The notes beneath the pieces are model-generated. The model saw only the letters and a program-made list of their open reading frames with translations, was not told where the DNA came from and ran no database searches. A program made the position numbers and the translations under genes. Positions 1-11,400 of a DNA stretch of 64,000 bases are shown one piece after another (within the stretch, counting starts at the first letter, position 1; every line of letters starts with the position of its first letter). Origin of the DNA: Portulaca oleracea (taxonomy: Eukaryota; Streptophyta; Magnoliopsida; Caryophyllales; Portulacaceae); assembly GCA_029582165.1 (NCBI GenBank), contig CM055874.1, positions 27,426,883 to 27,490,882 on the forward strand. Direction: 5' to 3'.

Positions 1-1680
1 TTCTTCTCGCCTTGTTATCCTTGCCGATGGTTCTGAAGCCCCTTAGAAGGCTTGGGAATGGTCCGATAGAGTCTCTAGACGAACTAAAAGTGAACCGATC
101 CCCATACGGTTCAATAAGTGAACTTGTAGACCAAATACATGCAAGATACATTCCCTAATTCATCCAAGTCTAACCCCTTAAACCCTATATATATGACCCT
201 ACCAGCTCAAAGGAAAGGGACCAATCCAACTTAATCAAGGCCCCCAATCTTTGATTATCACCTTCCCTCTCTCAAATTTCATACTTTCTCTTCCTAAACC
301 CATACACTCATCCTAACTTCATTCTTTCTTCTTTTCATCCTTTCTCCTAAAACCTAATCTTCCTTTCATCTAGGCCGATCAGACTTCATCAAGGATAAGG
401 TAGAAAATTAAGCACTAAAAAGAAGGCTAGGTAAGGTTCCCTAAAACATCATATAGGTACATTGTTTATTTCAACTCTAATTTGTAAGTGTTCTTGTATT
501 TGTGTTATAAAGGTGTTCACTTTTGTATGTTTAGTGAGTTGATGATGTAAAGTTTAAATTTGTTTTCCTTCCAAATTTTATTGAAAGCACAGTTCTAAAC
601 TTCTAATATAGTCTTTCCTAAATTGAGAGGCAGACTCAAAGGTCCTTACCTTCGAGTCTATAACCTTATCCCCGAATCCACTTTTTAGTTTGTAGTCGGA
701 GTCTTCTTTTTGTTTTCTCTTTTTCGTATGTCTTGGCTTTTCTTCTTAAAAAGTCGGGTGGCAACTCCTTTTAACTAACAAACACATCAGGATTGCATAA
801 ATTGTATTTATCATGATTCTACGTACAATGAACAGATGTAACTTCATGGTGCATTTGTATTTCTTTTAAATAGGTTGCATAAATTGTGTTTTTCCGAGCT
901 CAACATTTTATTAACAAATTGAACCAATCCTAAGGAGTTGGAACAAGTGGATGTTCGCTCTCAAAGTTTAGTTTGATTATTCACGAAATGCACAAAGTAA
1001 AGGAAAGGTAATTTTACAATGTAGCTATTCATAAAATGTATAAATAATCCCCAAAGTGTTTTAAAAAGTAAACCCTAACAAATTCGGCATTCTGTGAATG
1101 TTCAAGTATGAAAGATAGGAAAAAATGTCCACGGAATTTTTTGCAACTCCACTGTGGAGTTTTCTAAAAGTGGGTAAAACTTGAAAAGAGTTTAGTGTGC
1201 TTTAAAATTTTTGGAGGTAAATAAATTTTAGCATTACATCTTTGAATCATTCTTTTAGGCATAAACATTGCATATGCTAGGCTATTCCTTTGCCATATTT
1301 AGCGTGGGTGCACTCCAAGCGACAATTTTTTTTTAACCCAAAAATATAACCTATGAGATGTCAGACTAGCTATACTCAGAATGGTGCATTTACACCAATT
1401 TGAGCCTTAGTCACCTCATCCACTCATGCATTACTCTATGAGGTCTCAATTCAAGCTTCTAAGAGCAACATCCCACACATTAGATTTGTGAATTGTGCTT
1501 GTACAATGAAAATGCACCAAAGCGAGATATGAGCCGCTAAGCCTTTATCTAGCCAATAAACCCTTGGACATAGAGCCTTGGTTTAGGAACTCTATCATCT
1601 TGTATGCTATGTGAATATGTGTTTTTTATGTTGTTAGAGTCGACCCTTATTTAGAGGTATTGTTTTAGTCTACATAAGAA
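1..1680. other. Gene-free stretch with old LTR-element remnants
   Basis: No open frame longer than 60 codons is visible. A TATA-like tract lies near 187. The motif gtcgggtggcaactcc at about 755-770 resembles the LTR/primer-site junction of Tat/Ogre-lineage Ty3/gypsy elements, which usually read ggtggcgactcc. That assignment is inference from one short motif; no second LTR or coding domain supports it. Confidence 0.35.
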
Positions 1681-2290
1681 TCATTTTGTTAGAAAAGAGA
1701 TATGTTTATAAACTTGGATAATTAACCTCAAATGTTATGGACAACTTGGCTGTTAGGCTCATCCATGTTAAAAGGTTAATTATCTTCTATGAAGTAATCT
1801 TAATTCACCTTCAATGATTTTATTCGCCCTTCACAATATTCTCCTAATGAAGGTTTCGAAAATCTGACTAAATAATCAAACCAAGTTAGTAGATATTGTC
1901 TTAGCCCGCATAATAGCCACTAGGCTAGAGTAAGTTGATTTATAAATTTAATCATTGAGTCCAAAAGTTCATGGCTGACTCGTTGTTTAGGCCCATCCAT
2001 CATGGATTTGATAATTGAGTTATAAGCCTATTTTAGCTTGCCTGTTGTTAACTTTATTCAGTCCTTTAATATTTACTTTCCAGGAGTAAATAAATAAAAT
2101 ATATTGTAGAAAGTGTTAGACTATCAGTTTGTCGAACATTATTTTTGTCCTTATAATAGCCAATGCAGCTTGAGTTGATATTAGTTTGTTGGTTCAACTA
2201 ACGAATTCTCCTTGAAATGGTCGATTTGTGGTTTAAGCCCATCCAAATTGAGAAGCACTCACTTCTGCTTTCCAATTTGACGATTCGTTG
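1681..2290. repeat. Diverged tandem repeat, period about 240 bp
   Basis: Related blocks recur. The phrase ggctcatccat / ggcccatccat / agcccatcca appears near 1755, 1990 and 2235. A second phrase, ataatagccactag... / ataatagccaatgc..., followed by gagtaagttgat / gagttgatat, appears near 1912 and 2152. Spacing is about 240 bp with heavy divergence. Such arrays are common in untranslated parts of Tat-lineage retrotransposons, which fits the neighbouring LTR-like relics. Confidence 0.45.
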
Positions 2291-2329
2291 TGTTTGATTA
2301 TATCTGACCCTTACAATGTTCTACTTTCT

Positions 2330-3620
2330 TAGGATCATATAGAGTTTAGGACATGCTGGAGCGTATCGGGTTGGGGCTCGAGTCTCGTTTTCCGTGGCCT
2401 TCAAGTCTTTCGCACCCCCTCCCGAGAACACGAGAAAAAACAAATCCAAGATCGGGTGTGGAGTCCATTTCAAGGTGGACCCGAGACCTTGGAGGCTTAT
2501 TCGGGTCATCGTTGGGTGTGGCATCCACTTCAAGTGGGACCCCGGCCCATGGGAGTGGAGCTACGGGTCCTCATCGAGACCTACTTCGGACCTTTAAAAG
2601 GGTTCAGAGTCTTTCAGAAAGAATAAGCGGAAAAGGATCAACGTGGGTTGTTGGAATGGACGTGCCTTCACTCTTTGGGTCATAACTCCTTCAATACAGC
2701 TCCGATGGGTCTCAAATTTTGGGAGCTTAAAGTACACACTGAGAACTTTCCCATCGATATCTTTTAGGCCTAAAACGGAGCCCGGATGGAGAAGTTATGC
2801 TCATTTGAAGTCGGCAGGAAAAACTGCCCCAGAACGCCGTCGCGCCCGCGACACTTTTGATAACGCCCGCGACCTCTGCCTGCCCAATTGTCCGCGCCAT
2901 TTCCAGATGCCCGTCGCACCCGTGACCCCCATTCTCGCACCCATGACATGCTGTTGTCCGGACACTGCTGCTGCTACTCCTGCTCCGTGGCACCCGCGAT
3001 GCCACTGTTGCTACGCGTGTACTTTTTGCTGCTGAAATGTTGTGTTTTACTGTTTTAACCCCCCATTAGTATAAATACCCCCCAGCTTATTTTCTAGGGA
3101 GTTTTTGCTGAATATTATTGTGATTCTTATGCATTGGTTAGCGTTTCTCCCTTGTTTTCTCTCAAACCTTGTTATCTTTATCCAATCAAGTTTGGTGGTG
3201 ATTCAAGTCATTCCTTTAGTGATTATTTAGTGGATTACCTATGATAATCATGGTGGGGTATTAGGCCTAGAGTTGAGGACTCTCCTTGCTCAAGGTCATA
3301 TCCTTCCTTTGGGTGTTCAATGCTCTTGTTCATGAGAGTATTCATCATCCATCATCACTCAAGCTAATCTTCACCCATCCACGCGTACGGTAACGCTCCA
3401 CATGCAAACCCACGTCACAAGTGAGTTTTTTCCCTCGAGTCAGCATATAGGAGTCTTGCATCCTAGGAAGTCTCATGTAAGTTAAATATGACATGCATGC
3501 ATCAGGTTGGGTTTCCATGTTAAGATAAATCTTTGAGTTGTGTCTTTTTTTTTTCCCTTCAAACATAATAAGCGACTAAAACCTAGCTTGGATCTCAGGA
3601 CCATCTGACCGTTTGATCTG
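2330..3620 (+). mobile_element. LTR-like remnant of a Ty3/gypsy element
   Basis: The stretch is GC-richer than its surroundings and reads like a retroviral LTR. It has a segment with repeated gtgtgg(a/c)(g/a)tcca(t/c)ttcaag phrases, then the TATA box tataaata at 3070-3077 followed by a C-run, then a T/C-rich leader. Open frames up to 130 codons occur here but show no domain and are probably incidental. No matching second LTR, PBS or coding region was found, so it may be a solo or truncated LTR. Confidence 0.4.
3070..3077 (+). promoter_or_regulatory. TATA box of the LTR-like remnant
   Basis: Sequence tataaata followed directly by cccccc, the usual look of a plant LTR core promoter. No downstream gene is visible. 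Confidence 0.4.
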
Positions 3621-3974
3621 AAACCAGAACTATATCCCACCACCATCTAAACCCAAGGTGGAAGGGTCTGGAAGTGGCGAGGAGAATGCTAGCAACAAAG
3701 AGCAAATCAATGCAGCCTTGACTATGTACTTTGAAGATAAGTTCAACAAGGTGGAAGGGTCAATCACCAGCTTTCCCTAGCATGCTTATGGTTAGTTTTG
3801 GTCTTTGGGCATTGACTGGTGAACCTCAGAACACCAGCTTCCCCATGATACGCATCATCACCATTAATTTTTCCATTTACGTCCCATGAACATTACGTGC
3901 CTGAAATCCCAATACCTTTCTCTTACCGTTGTCTTCCTGAAATAATTTATGAAATATTCGTCATTAAAACCATA

Positions 3975-4675
3975 CCAATTTATCCATTAAGCTTTTGAGT
4001 TGCTTCAACTTGGAAAGGTTCCTTACATGATCCTAGTTTATGATCATGTTTTTAGATTTCCTCAAACTTGCATGCATCAATACCGATTTTATCAAAACTT
4101 AACTGTGGTATTCACTTTTTACAGACAGTAACTCAGTTTTAAAGGTCCATAATCAGAAATCCATAACTAATTCATTTTTTAAGCTTTAAGGGTGATTCAA
4201 GTTGGAGAAGTTCCTAAAATTAGTCTAGTTTATGACCATATTTTTATATTACCTCAAACTAGCATACATTAATACAAAATTTAACAAAACTGAACTGTGA
4301 TATTCATTGTTTACAAGTAATAACTCAGTTTTAAAGGTCCATAATCAAAAATCTATAACTAATTCATTTCTTAAGCTTTGAGGGTGATTCAAGTTGGAGA
4401 TAGTCTATACCATATTTTTAGATTACCTCAAACTTGTACGCATTAAACAGAATTTAACAAAACCAAATTGTGGTATTCACTGTTTACAGGCAGTAACTCA
4501 ATTTTAAAGGTCCATAATAAAAAATCCATAACTAATTCATTTCTTAAGCTTGGAGGGTGATTCAAGTTGGAGAAGTTTCTAAAATTAGTCTAATTTACGA
4601 CCATATTTTTATATTACCTCAAACTTATATGAATTAATACAAAATTTAACAAAATCAAACTGTGGTAGGTCTAGC
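3975..4675. repeat. Tandem array, about 190-bp unit, four copies
   Basis: The landmark aactgtggtattcac with variants occurs at about 4101, 4293, 4465 and 4657, so units are about 192, 172 and 192 bp. Each unit also carries ttaaaggtccataatc, ccataactaattcat, gggtgattcaagttgg and atattacctcaaact. The third unit has lost about 20 bp. The array ends just left of the TR-GAG insertion. It could be a short satellite or the tandem-repeat segment of a decayed retrotransposon. Confidence 0.75.
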
Positions 4676-4743
4676 TACCCAGACTGACAGGTTCTACTAA
4701 GAGGCCTTTAACTCCCATAATACTCAAGCTTTTGCTAAATGTT

Positions 4744-5785
4744 TGATGTATATTTGCCTAGCTACAGGACCTTAATCCAGTTTGAAGCTATAAATGTCGT
4801 CTTGGGTAACATCATCTACAAAGGTTTATCAAGGTAGAAAGTGTAAAGGACTTTGAAGGAACTCTAAGCTTAGTCCGCTTAGTCTTCACACTTCTAAGCT
4901 TATATGGAGTTACTCTCACATTTGGAGGACATCAATGAGCTTAAATAACTCTCAAGTCCTTATTGAGAAGTCATCTCTCACGGCAGCAAAGGACTCCATC
5001 AAGTACAGTTCGATATTTTGCTCTATAACTCTAGATCCATACGTCTATTGAGGAAATCATCAAAAGACAGATTGGAGCTCTTTCAATAAGCTTTCCAATG
5101 GTTTTTGAATCATTGAAAACGGACAATTATTGAAGGAGTTATAGCAATTTCTTTCTAGAGTTGTATTTTAGAGTTTATGATGTCATAAATAGGATATATG
5201 ATGTAATAGTTGATTCTTGGTTTCTTGAACCCTAGGTACACGTCCAAGGGGTCCTAGAGTAGTATAAATAGACCCCCTAGGGTGCCATTGTATTCATTCA
5301 TTACATCTCATATCAAATACAAATCAAATTTAAACACATTGTGTTTTCTCTCTAGCTTGTGTGCTAGAATTGGTTCTCTTGAGGGAGAGTCTTTTGAATC
5401 TCTTCTTCCATTCTAAGATTGGTTATCTTAGATGGTGATAGGAAGAGTTGGAGGATTCTAGGAGTGGTGAATCTGTATCTCCTTAGAAGATCCCAAGCCT
5501 TTATCATTCAAATCATCGATTCAACACATTGTAAGTTCAATCATCAATTTGTTTGAATCTTTGAATGTCAATTGCATTTTCATTTCATCAAACTTCATTC
5601 CAACCAGAATACACTCGTAAATCCATCCTTACATTTGTCCATATCATCCACCCTTTTCGTTTATCATCCATTATTCATCCAATTACATGCTATTCCATCG
5701 TTCTTTTGGTTCCTATCCTAGAGAATCAATCTAGATCCGTTCTACATTTTATGTGTAATGTGATCTTTGATCCCATTATACATCA
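4744..5785 (+). repeat. 5' LTR of the TR-GAG element
   Basis: It is 1042 bp, begins TGATGTAT and ends ACATCA. It contains the TATA box tataaata at 5263-5270 followed by gaccccctag, a plausible transcription start region. It is nearly identical to 8210-9255. Confidence 0.93.
5263..5270 (+). promoter_or_regulatory. TATA box in the TR-GAG 5' LTR
   Basis: tataaata, conserved in the 3' LTR at 8729-8736 and, reversed, in the second TR-GAG copy near 34703-34710. Conservation across three LTRs supports function in U3. Confidence 0.7.
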
Positions 5786-5789
5786 AAAT

Positions 5790-5801
5790 TGGTATCAGAG
5801 C
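5790..5801 (+). other. Primer binding site, initiator-Met tRNA
   Basis: tggtatcagagc begins four bases after the end of the 5' LTR. It is complementary to the 3' end of plant initiator-methionine tRNA, the standard primer of many gypsy and copia elements. Confidence 0.92.
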
Positions 5802-6079
5802 TTTGTGCATTGATTTCTCTAGTTCCTACATCTTTTATCTTGTTTTCATCACGTATACATCCCACCATTCTCACGCCACCCATAAGTTCTTCCAAGAATT
5901 CATCAAGAACTCAACAAGAACTCATAAAGAACCATAAACTCCACAAAAAAACCTTAAACCAAACTCAAACCTAGCCTAAACACATTCCCCATTTCGTCCC
6001 CTACATTCCCCACTAAACCGTGAGTCTTGCTTGAAGTCTTTCTTCATCAAGATTCATATTCTATAGCGTGCAAAGATTC

Positions 6080-7642
6080 ATGAATTCACCAAGTGAATTG
6101 AAACGCTTGGAGCAATAAATTGATGATCTTACCAAACAAATGGAAGTATTTGGGATCCTCCAAAAGGGAGGATCAAGAAGCGCTTGTTCACGTAAGGTTT
6201 ACCCCTATGAAGTTGAATATGAAGCATCTTATGAATGGAGTAAATGTTCAAGCAAGAAGAATGGATATAATGTTCAAGAAGAGTTCTTGCCATACAAATA
6301 CAAAGGAGATTACATCAACAAGCTTGAAATAATGGAGCAAGGGAGCAAGGACGTGGTTGAATATACCATAGAATTCAGACGGCAACTACGGAAGTATGGC
6401 CTTAAGGAGGATGATCCACACGTTTTGGTATGTTACACTCTTAGTCTTAATGATTACATTTGGTGTGTTGTTGTACATCAATCTTACGCAAACTTGAAAG
6501 AGTTAAGTTCTTTAGCTCTTGATGTTGAAATTCAAGTAAAGAGTAAAGAACTCTTGGACAAAACCCGTACACATCAAAGACCTACAAAACAGCCCCTAAA
6601 CCACCTCACACCTACTATCCAAAGCACCTCAAATCAGCCCATAAACCTCCCCATTCCTATTGTCCAAGATGAGGAAATCATTGACCAAAGTACAAGTTTA
6701 TCTTGCCAAAGTTTTGATCATGTTGAAAGTGTATGTCAAACGTCATCCTATGAGCAACCAGAATTTGAAAGTGAATCATTTGATGTATTTGACGTGTATG
6801 AGGATGTTCATGAAGTATGTGATAACCTTGGCACGAATGAGGAAGTTAATGTAGTATATAGCGTGCCTAAATATGAGTTTAAGGTGTATGACAATCCATT
6901 GTATGAGGAGGAAGGCGTGAATGAAGAAGTTGAATCTGTCGAATGTGATGTTTTTGTTGAAAATGAGCAAGTTCAAGAAGTATGTAGTAGCATGGCTAAC
7001 GAAGTAAATGAGGTACACATAGAGGAGGATCTTGAAGTAGAGGAAGTAGAAGAATTGAATGGAGAAGAGCTACGTGATGAAATGTGTTCATTGATCCAAG
7101 AAGGAGAAAGTTGTGCCATCATTGACGTTGACATTGATCTTGACCAAGATATTAGCCTCGCTACAACAAATGTCCAAGAATTGCAAATGAAGAGCTATTC
7201 ACACTATCGCAATGATCTTCATATGGATCCAAGAAGTTTAGTAAGTCTTGCTTTTTACAAGATTTGCAAAAATTCATTATATTGTAATATTACTTCTATG
7301 GATTCTAGTTATACTTTGTTGGAAGAATCAAAATTGTATGATAGGAGTATGATGCTCCAAGAGGCGTCCTTATTGCCACCTTGTGTCTCACGGCTCAAGG
7401 AGGATCAAAGCATTCTTATGACACTTATGGAGGATAAGTATCGTAAATTTAAAAAGCCAAGGAGCTTCACTCTTGCGCCAAAGGAGGCTGGAAACCGTGA
7501 GCCTATAAAGGATCAAGATCCTGTGCCATCACTTGTTCTCATTTGTGAATATTTGGATGAAAGACAAGCACCATCAACAAGTGACCTCTCTCACTTATCT
7601 CTTTGGGTACATTTCTCTTCCATGAGTATTATCATGCATTAA
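6080..7642 (+). pseudogene. gag-like gene of the TR-GAG element
   Basis: A 500-residue frame opens at the ATG at 6140. An in-frame ATG at 6080 starts MNSPSELKRLEQ but is followed by a TAA at 6116-6118 where the related copy on the other strand has Gln, so the N-terminus is broken here. Residues about 50-140 resemble a retrotransposon capsid (KYGLKEDDPHVLVCYTL, then LSSLALDVEIQ). A zinc knuckle follows but is degraded: SCQSFDHVESVC lacks the first Cys that the second copy keeps (CLYCQSFDHVESAC). The remaining part is long and very acidic (Glu/Val/Asp-rich, residues about 195-320), longer than a usual gag tail, with a conserved block around FYKICKNSLYCNITSMDS. The role inferred for the intact parent is particle assembly; the function of the acidic tail is unknown. 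Confidence 0.75.
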
Positions 7643-7660
7643 AGGCTGCCACCAAATCCT

Positions 7661-7906
7661 ATGATTCATCACCGTATGGTCTATGCAAAGGATCAAGCGC
7701 AATTCATGGATAACTACATCAACGGCTTTGATTCTCATAGTATACAACATATTTTGAAAGAGTATGCACCATTGCAATGTAAAGAGATTGTATTTGTATA
7801 CTTTGATAACATTTTTGTATGTAGTAGAAGTAGAAAGGAGTATGTAAATCCTTTGGAGTTAGTCTTGACGAAGCATGAGGAGCCACAAGGGGAATTGGAG
7901 AAGTAA
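7661..7906 (+). pseudogene. Reverse transcriptase remnant inside the TR-GAG element
   Basis: Downstream of gag an 81-codon frame contains VFVYFDNIFVCSRSRKEY followed by VNPLELVLTK. This lines up with the gypsy RT active-site block (VYFDDILVYS...EEH..HL..VL). The second catalytic Asp is Asn, and nothing else of RT survives. It shows that the element arose by internal deletion of an autonomous gypsy parent rather than by gaining a gag. The related copy at 32257-35103 keeps only the part from SRSRKE on. Another short basic frame (7915-8160) follows, without recognisable features. Confidence 0.6.
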
Positions 7907-8200
7907 TTAGAGAATTGTCCATACTTGCATCCATATTTGAGCACCATGATGCCATTGGCTTATTCATGAGTAGACTTGGAAGAAAGTGGAAGTTTAAGTC
8001 AAGCATCAAAGGAATCTATGATGATTTCAAGGCATTCAAGAAGAGAAGTTGTAAACTCATAAGAAGGAATAAGAGAAGTGATGTCAATAACACATATGGG
8101 AAGACATCTTATAAAGAAGGAAGGAAAACAAGGAAGAAGAAGTGTTATGTACTGGTTTAGAAGAAGTTTTGTCTAAGTTTGAGGATAAACTTTTTCAACC

Positions 8201-8209
8201 GGGGGAGAA
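8201..8209 (+). other. Polypurine tract of the TR-GAG element
   Basis: gggggagaa lies directly before the 3' LTR start at 8210, the expected site of plus-strand priming. Confidence 0.9.
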
Positions 8210-9255
8210 TGATGTATATTTGCCTAGCTACAGGACCTAAATCCAGTTTGAAGCTACAAATGTCGTCTTGGGTAACATCATCTACAAAGGTTTATCAAGG
8301 TAGAAGGTGTAAAGGACCTTGAAGGAACTCTAAGCTTAGTCCGCTTAGTCTTCACACTTCTAAGCTTATATGGAGTTACTCTCACATTTGGAGGACATCA
8401 ATGAGCTTAAATAACTCTCAAGTCCTTATTGAGAAGTCATCTCTCACGGCAGCAAAGGACTCCATCAAGTACAGTTCGATATTTTGCTCTATAACTCTAG
8501 ATCCATACGTCTATTGAGGAAATCATCAAAAGACAGATTGGAGCTCTTTCAATAAGCTTTCCAATGGTTTTTGAATCATTGAAAACGGACAATTATTGAA
8601 GGAGTTATAGCAATTTCTTTCTAGAGTTGTATTTTAGAGTTTATGATGTCATAAATAGGATATATGATGTAATAGTTGATTCTTGGTTTCTTGAACCCTA
8701 GGTACACGTCCAAGGGATCCTAGAGTAGTATAAATAGACCCCATAGGGTGCCATTGTATTCATTCATTACATCTCATATCAAGTACAAATCAAATTTAAA
8801 CACATTGTGTTTTCTCTCTAGCTTGTGTGCTAGAATTGGTTCTCTTGAGGGAGAGTCTTTTGAATCTCTTCTTCTATTCTAAGATTGGCTATCTTAGATG
8901 GTGATAGGAAGAGTTGGAGGATTCTAGGAATGGTGAATCTGTATCTCCTTAGAAGATCCCAAGCCTTTATCATTCAAATCATCGATTCAACACATTGTAA
9001 GTTCAATCATCAATTTGTTTGAATCTTTGAATGTCAATTGCATTTTCGTTTCATCAAACTTCATTCCAACCATAATACACTCGTAAATCCATCCTTACAT
9101 TTGTCCATATCATCCACCCTTTTCGTTTATCATCCATTATTCATCCAATTACATGCTATTCCATCGTTCTTTTGGTTCCTATCCTAGAGAATCAATCTAG
9201 ATCTGTTCTACATTTTATGTGTAATGTGATCTTTGATCCCATTATATATACATCA
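8210..9255 (+). repeat. 3' LTR of the TR-GAG element
   Basis: It is 1046 bp; the extra 4 bp relative to the 5' LTR is a ta-ta expansion just before the terminal acatca. It is followed by the target duplication ATGTT. Confidence 0.93.
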
Positions 9256-9659
9256 ATGTTGGGTCATCTTCCTCACACATCACACTATCATCTTTATTTA
9301 GAAAGTGTTCATAGAAGATGGTCTAGAAGAGGGAGATAAATTGTGTCTTAGGTGAGGTGGTTACTGGGGTGTGGCAAGAGGTTCATTACTTAGATTTTCT
9401 TGGTAGTTTTTTTAGCTCGATCTTACTCTAGTTTTCGTGGCTTGATCTTGGACAGAAACAACACCCTTCCAAGGTCTGAGAGTGGATGGAGATGAGTCCC
9501 AAATTGAGTCCTTGACTCGTCCCTCAAGGTCCCCTAATCAGCCCTAAGAGTTCTTCTTTCTTCTTCTTTCACTTGGAGCTTACTAAGTGTTCATTTTCCT
9601 TATCATAGGTGTTGTTTAGGGAAACTATGGCTGAGAGAAGTGACAAAGATTGATTTTAT

Positions 9660-9745
9660 ACAGGGAAAGAGAGAGAATCGGTGGGTTAGAGAGAGAGAGA
9701 GAGAGGGGGGGGGGAGAGGGAGAGAGAGAGAAAGAGAGATGGACG
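9660..9745. repeat. GA-rich microsatellite
   Basis: Runs of (ga)n interrupted by a ten-G tract. It explains the Ser/Leu-Pro reading frame on the opposite strand. Confidence 0.85.
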
Positions 9746-9971
9746 AGTGAGGGGAGATGAGGGAATGAGTGGGCTTGATATAATGATCATGCACTAGCTT
9801 GATGGAGTGTGGTAGTGGCTAATGTAAGGAATATTTGCTGTTGATTTTTAGTTTCCTAGGACTCTCTTGTCGTCTCCTCATGCATGGGATAGAAGGAGAA
9901 TGATTGTCATGCAAGGGATAAGTCCCATCATTCTTTTTGTGGGATGCTAGTATGCATTTTTGGTGTATTAT

Positions 9972-10080
9972 AATTAGACCTGTCAATTCGATCGGGCGGG
10001 CGGGTTTTGGGTCGGTCGTATATCGGTTTCGGGTAAATTCGGGTCGAGTGTATTTCGGGTTCGAGTAAATATGGGTTGGG
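9972..10080. mobile_element. Possible hAT-like terminal fragment
   Basis: tagacctgtcaattcg followed by repeated gggtttcgggt / cgggtcg phrases resembles the left end of plant non-autonomous hAT elements, and resembles the inside of the element at 38791-39089. No matching right end or target duplication was found. Confidence 0.25.
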
Positions 10081-10084
10081 TGTA

Positions 10085-10115
10085 TTTTCTCTCTCTCTAA
10101 GTTTCCTCTCTCCCT

Positions 10116-10184
<69 letters not shown>

Positions 10185-10434
10185 ACTCTTTTTTCTCTAT
10201 CTCTCTCTAAGTCTCTTCTCTCTCTCGCTCTCTTTTCTAACTCTCTCTCTCTCTCTCTAACTCTTTTTTCTCTCTCACACTCTCTCTAAGTCTCTTCTCT
10301 CTCTCTAACTCTTTCTCTCTAACTCTTTTTTCTCTCTCACACTCTCTCTAAGTCTCTTCTCTCTCTCTAACTCTCTCTCTAACAATCCTCTCTCTCTCTC
10401 CCCCCCCCTCTCTCTCTCTCTCGCGCACATATTT

Positions 10435-10477
<43 letters not shown>

Positions 10478-10690
10478 CCTCTTCTTTCTTTCCAAATCAC
10501 ATCATATGATCAAGAAAAATAAAGCTTGACATTTACATGTTTCCATACAAATTTTATTTTTTCATAGATTATTCCTCAAACCAAACAAGGAAAAGAAAGT
10601 TGAATGGAAAATCAAATTTTTTTTTGCAAAATTTTTTTTCCACAGGATTCTTTTCCATTATGTTCTTCTAGGTCCAAACGGACCCTAACG
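10085..10690. mobile_element. Repeat family member with internal (CT)n, first copy
   Basis: About 400 bp of (ct)n/(tcta)n-rich sequence is followed by a unique segment (caaatcacatcatatgat ... aaacaaggaaaagaaa ... gtccaaacggaccctaa). The same order recurs at 44638-45510: caaatcacaccatacgat ... aaacaaggaaaagaaa. The microsatellite is therefore part of a dispersed element rather than an isolated simple repeat. The left end of this copy is not visible. Confidence 0.5.
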
Positions 10691-10743
10691 GGTGCTACAC
10701 CCCGAGGTAGCTATCACTTGTACGCAAAGAAGATCAACTATTT

Positions 10744-11180
10744 ATCTTAATCTAGAGAAAGAGGGTCGTTACAGTCTTATAGATACCATCAGGCCCCAGA
10801 CTTTTCTCTGCATGTAATTGAAAAACAGCATTTTGAACATCTTGAGGAGTAAAATCTCATTAAAGAAAATTTTGTTGGTCCTGTGTAAGTTGATGGATCT
10901 CCTCTTGCATCATGTCATCCAAGCATCTAAGTCGGGGGCGGGAAAAATAGTTTTCGGATTATAAAGTTTGGAAAAAAAATAGCAATATGCCTCCTGGCAA
11001 ATATATGCGGATATGCCGAGTTAAAAGACCAATCTCCGTTTGGGAATCTACCACCTCTAATATATGTTTGACGTTATCGTTGCTTATAATGTTCAAAGAA
11101 AAATTTAGTACATTGATCCACATGAACAAGCCAATTAATTTTGCTTCGTTCCCTCCAAAATAGCTGAATATGTTGTAGAC
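10744..11180 (-). pseudogene. L1-type LINE reverse transcriptase fragment
   Basis: On the minus strand the N-terminal part of a plant L1 RT is recognisable. At about 10795-10860 the frame reads AVFQLHAEKSLGPDG, the conserved block that precedes the RT fingers (usually ...HP.KAPGPDG). Upstream, the frame to 11180 carries the WINVLNFSLNII-type segment that in intact LINEs follows the endonuclease. No palm motifs (DD) remain. Frameshifts separate the blocks, so this is a dead fragment. Confidence 0.55.
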
Positions 11181-11400
11181 CATGTCTAGACTAATTGAAT
11201 TAATTGAAATTAATTTTCATGTTATGCATGAAATTTTTAATTGGTGTATTAGAATATTAAAATTGATATCAACTATTGTCGGGCCAGCACTTACTCAGTA
11301 CACACTGACCAGACTAGTAATATAAAATACTAATAATAAATAACACGAAACCAAAACATTGTACTACAGAACAAATAGAAAGACAAATAATGTAGCCAGC

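Larger units (their letters stand above)
4744..9255 (+). mobile_element. Complete TR-GAG-type non-autonomous LTR retrotransposon
   Basis: Two direct LTRs (4744-5785 and 8210-9255) both begin tgatgtat and end acatca. A perfect 5-bp target duplication ATGTT flanks the element (4739-4743 and 9256-9260). An initiator-Met tRNA primer site follows the 5' LTR and the polypurine tract gggggagaa precedes the 3' LTR. The internal region is only 2.4 kb and holds one long gag-like frame; protease, RNase H and integrase are absent. This layout matches the TR-GAG class (terminal repeats with only gag), which must borrow pol from a partner. By hand alignment the LTRs differ by about a dozen substitutions and one 4-bp indel, so the insertion is young. 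A related truncated copy lies at 32257-35103. Confidence 0.93.

Noticed and set aside
2353..3035. Reading frames up to 130 codons in a GC-rich stretch
   Set aside because: Overlapping frames on both strands, Ser/Pro/Arg-rich and without any motif; the stretch looks like an LTR with a TATA box.
5790..5801. tRNA-like sequence tggtatcagagc here and its complement at 28912, 34077 and 60474
   Set aside because: Only the primer-complementary segment is present, each next to an LTR; no cloverleaf can be built, so these are primer sites and not tRNA genes.
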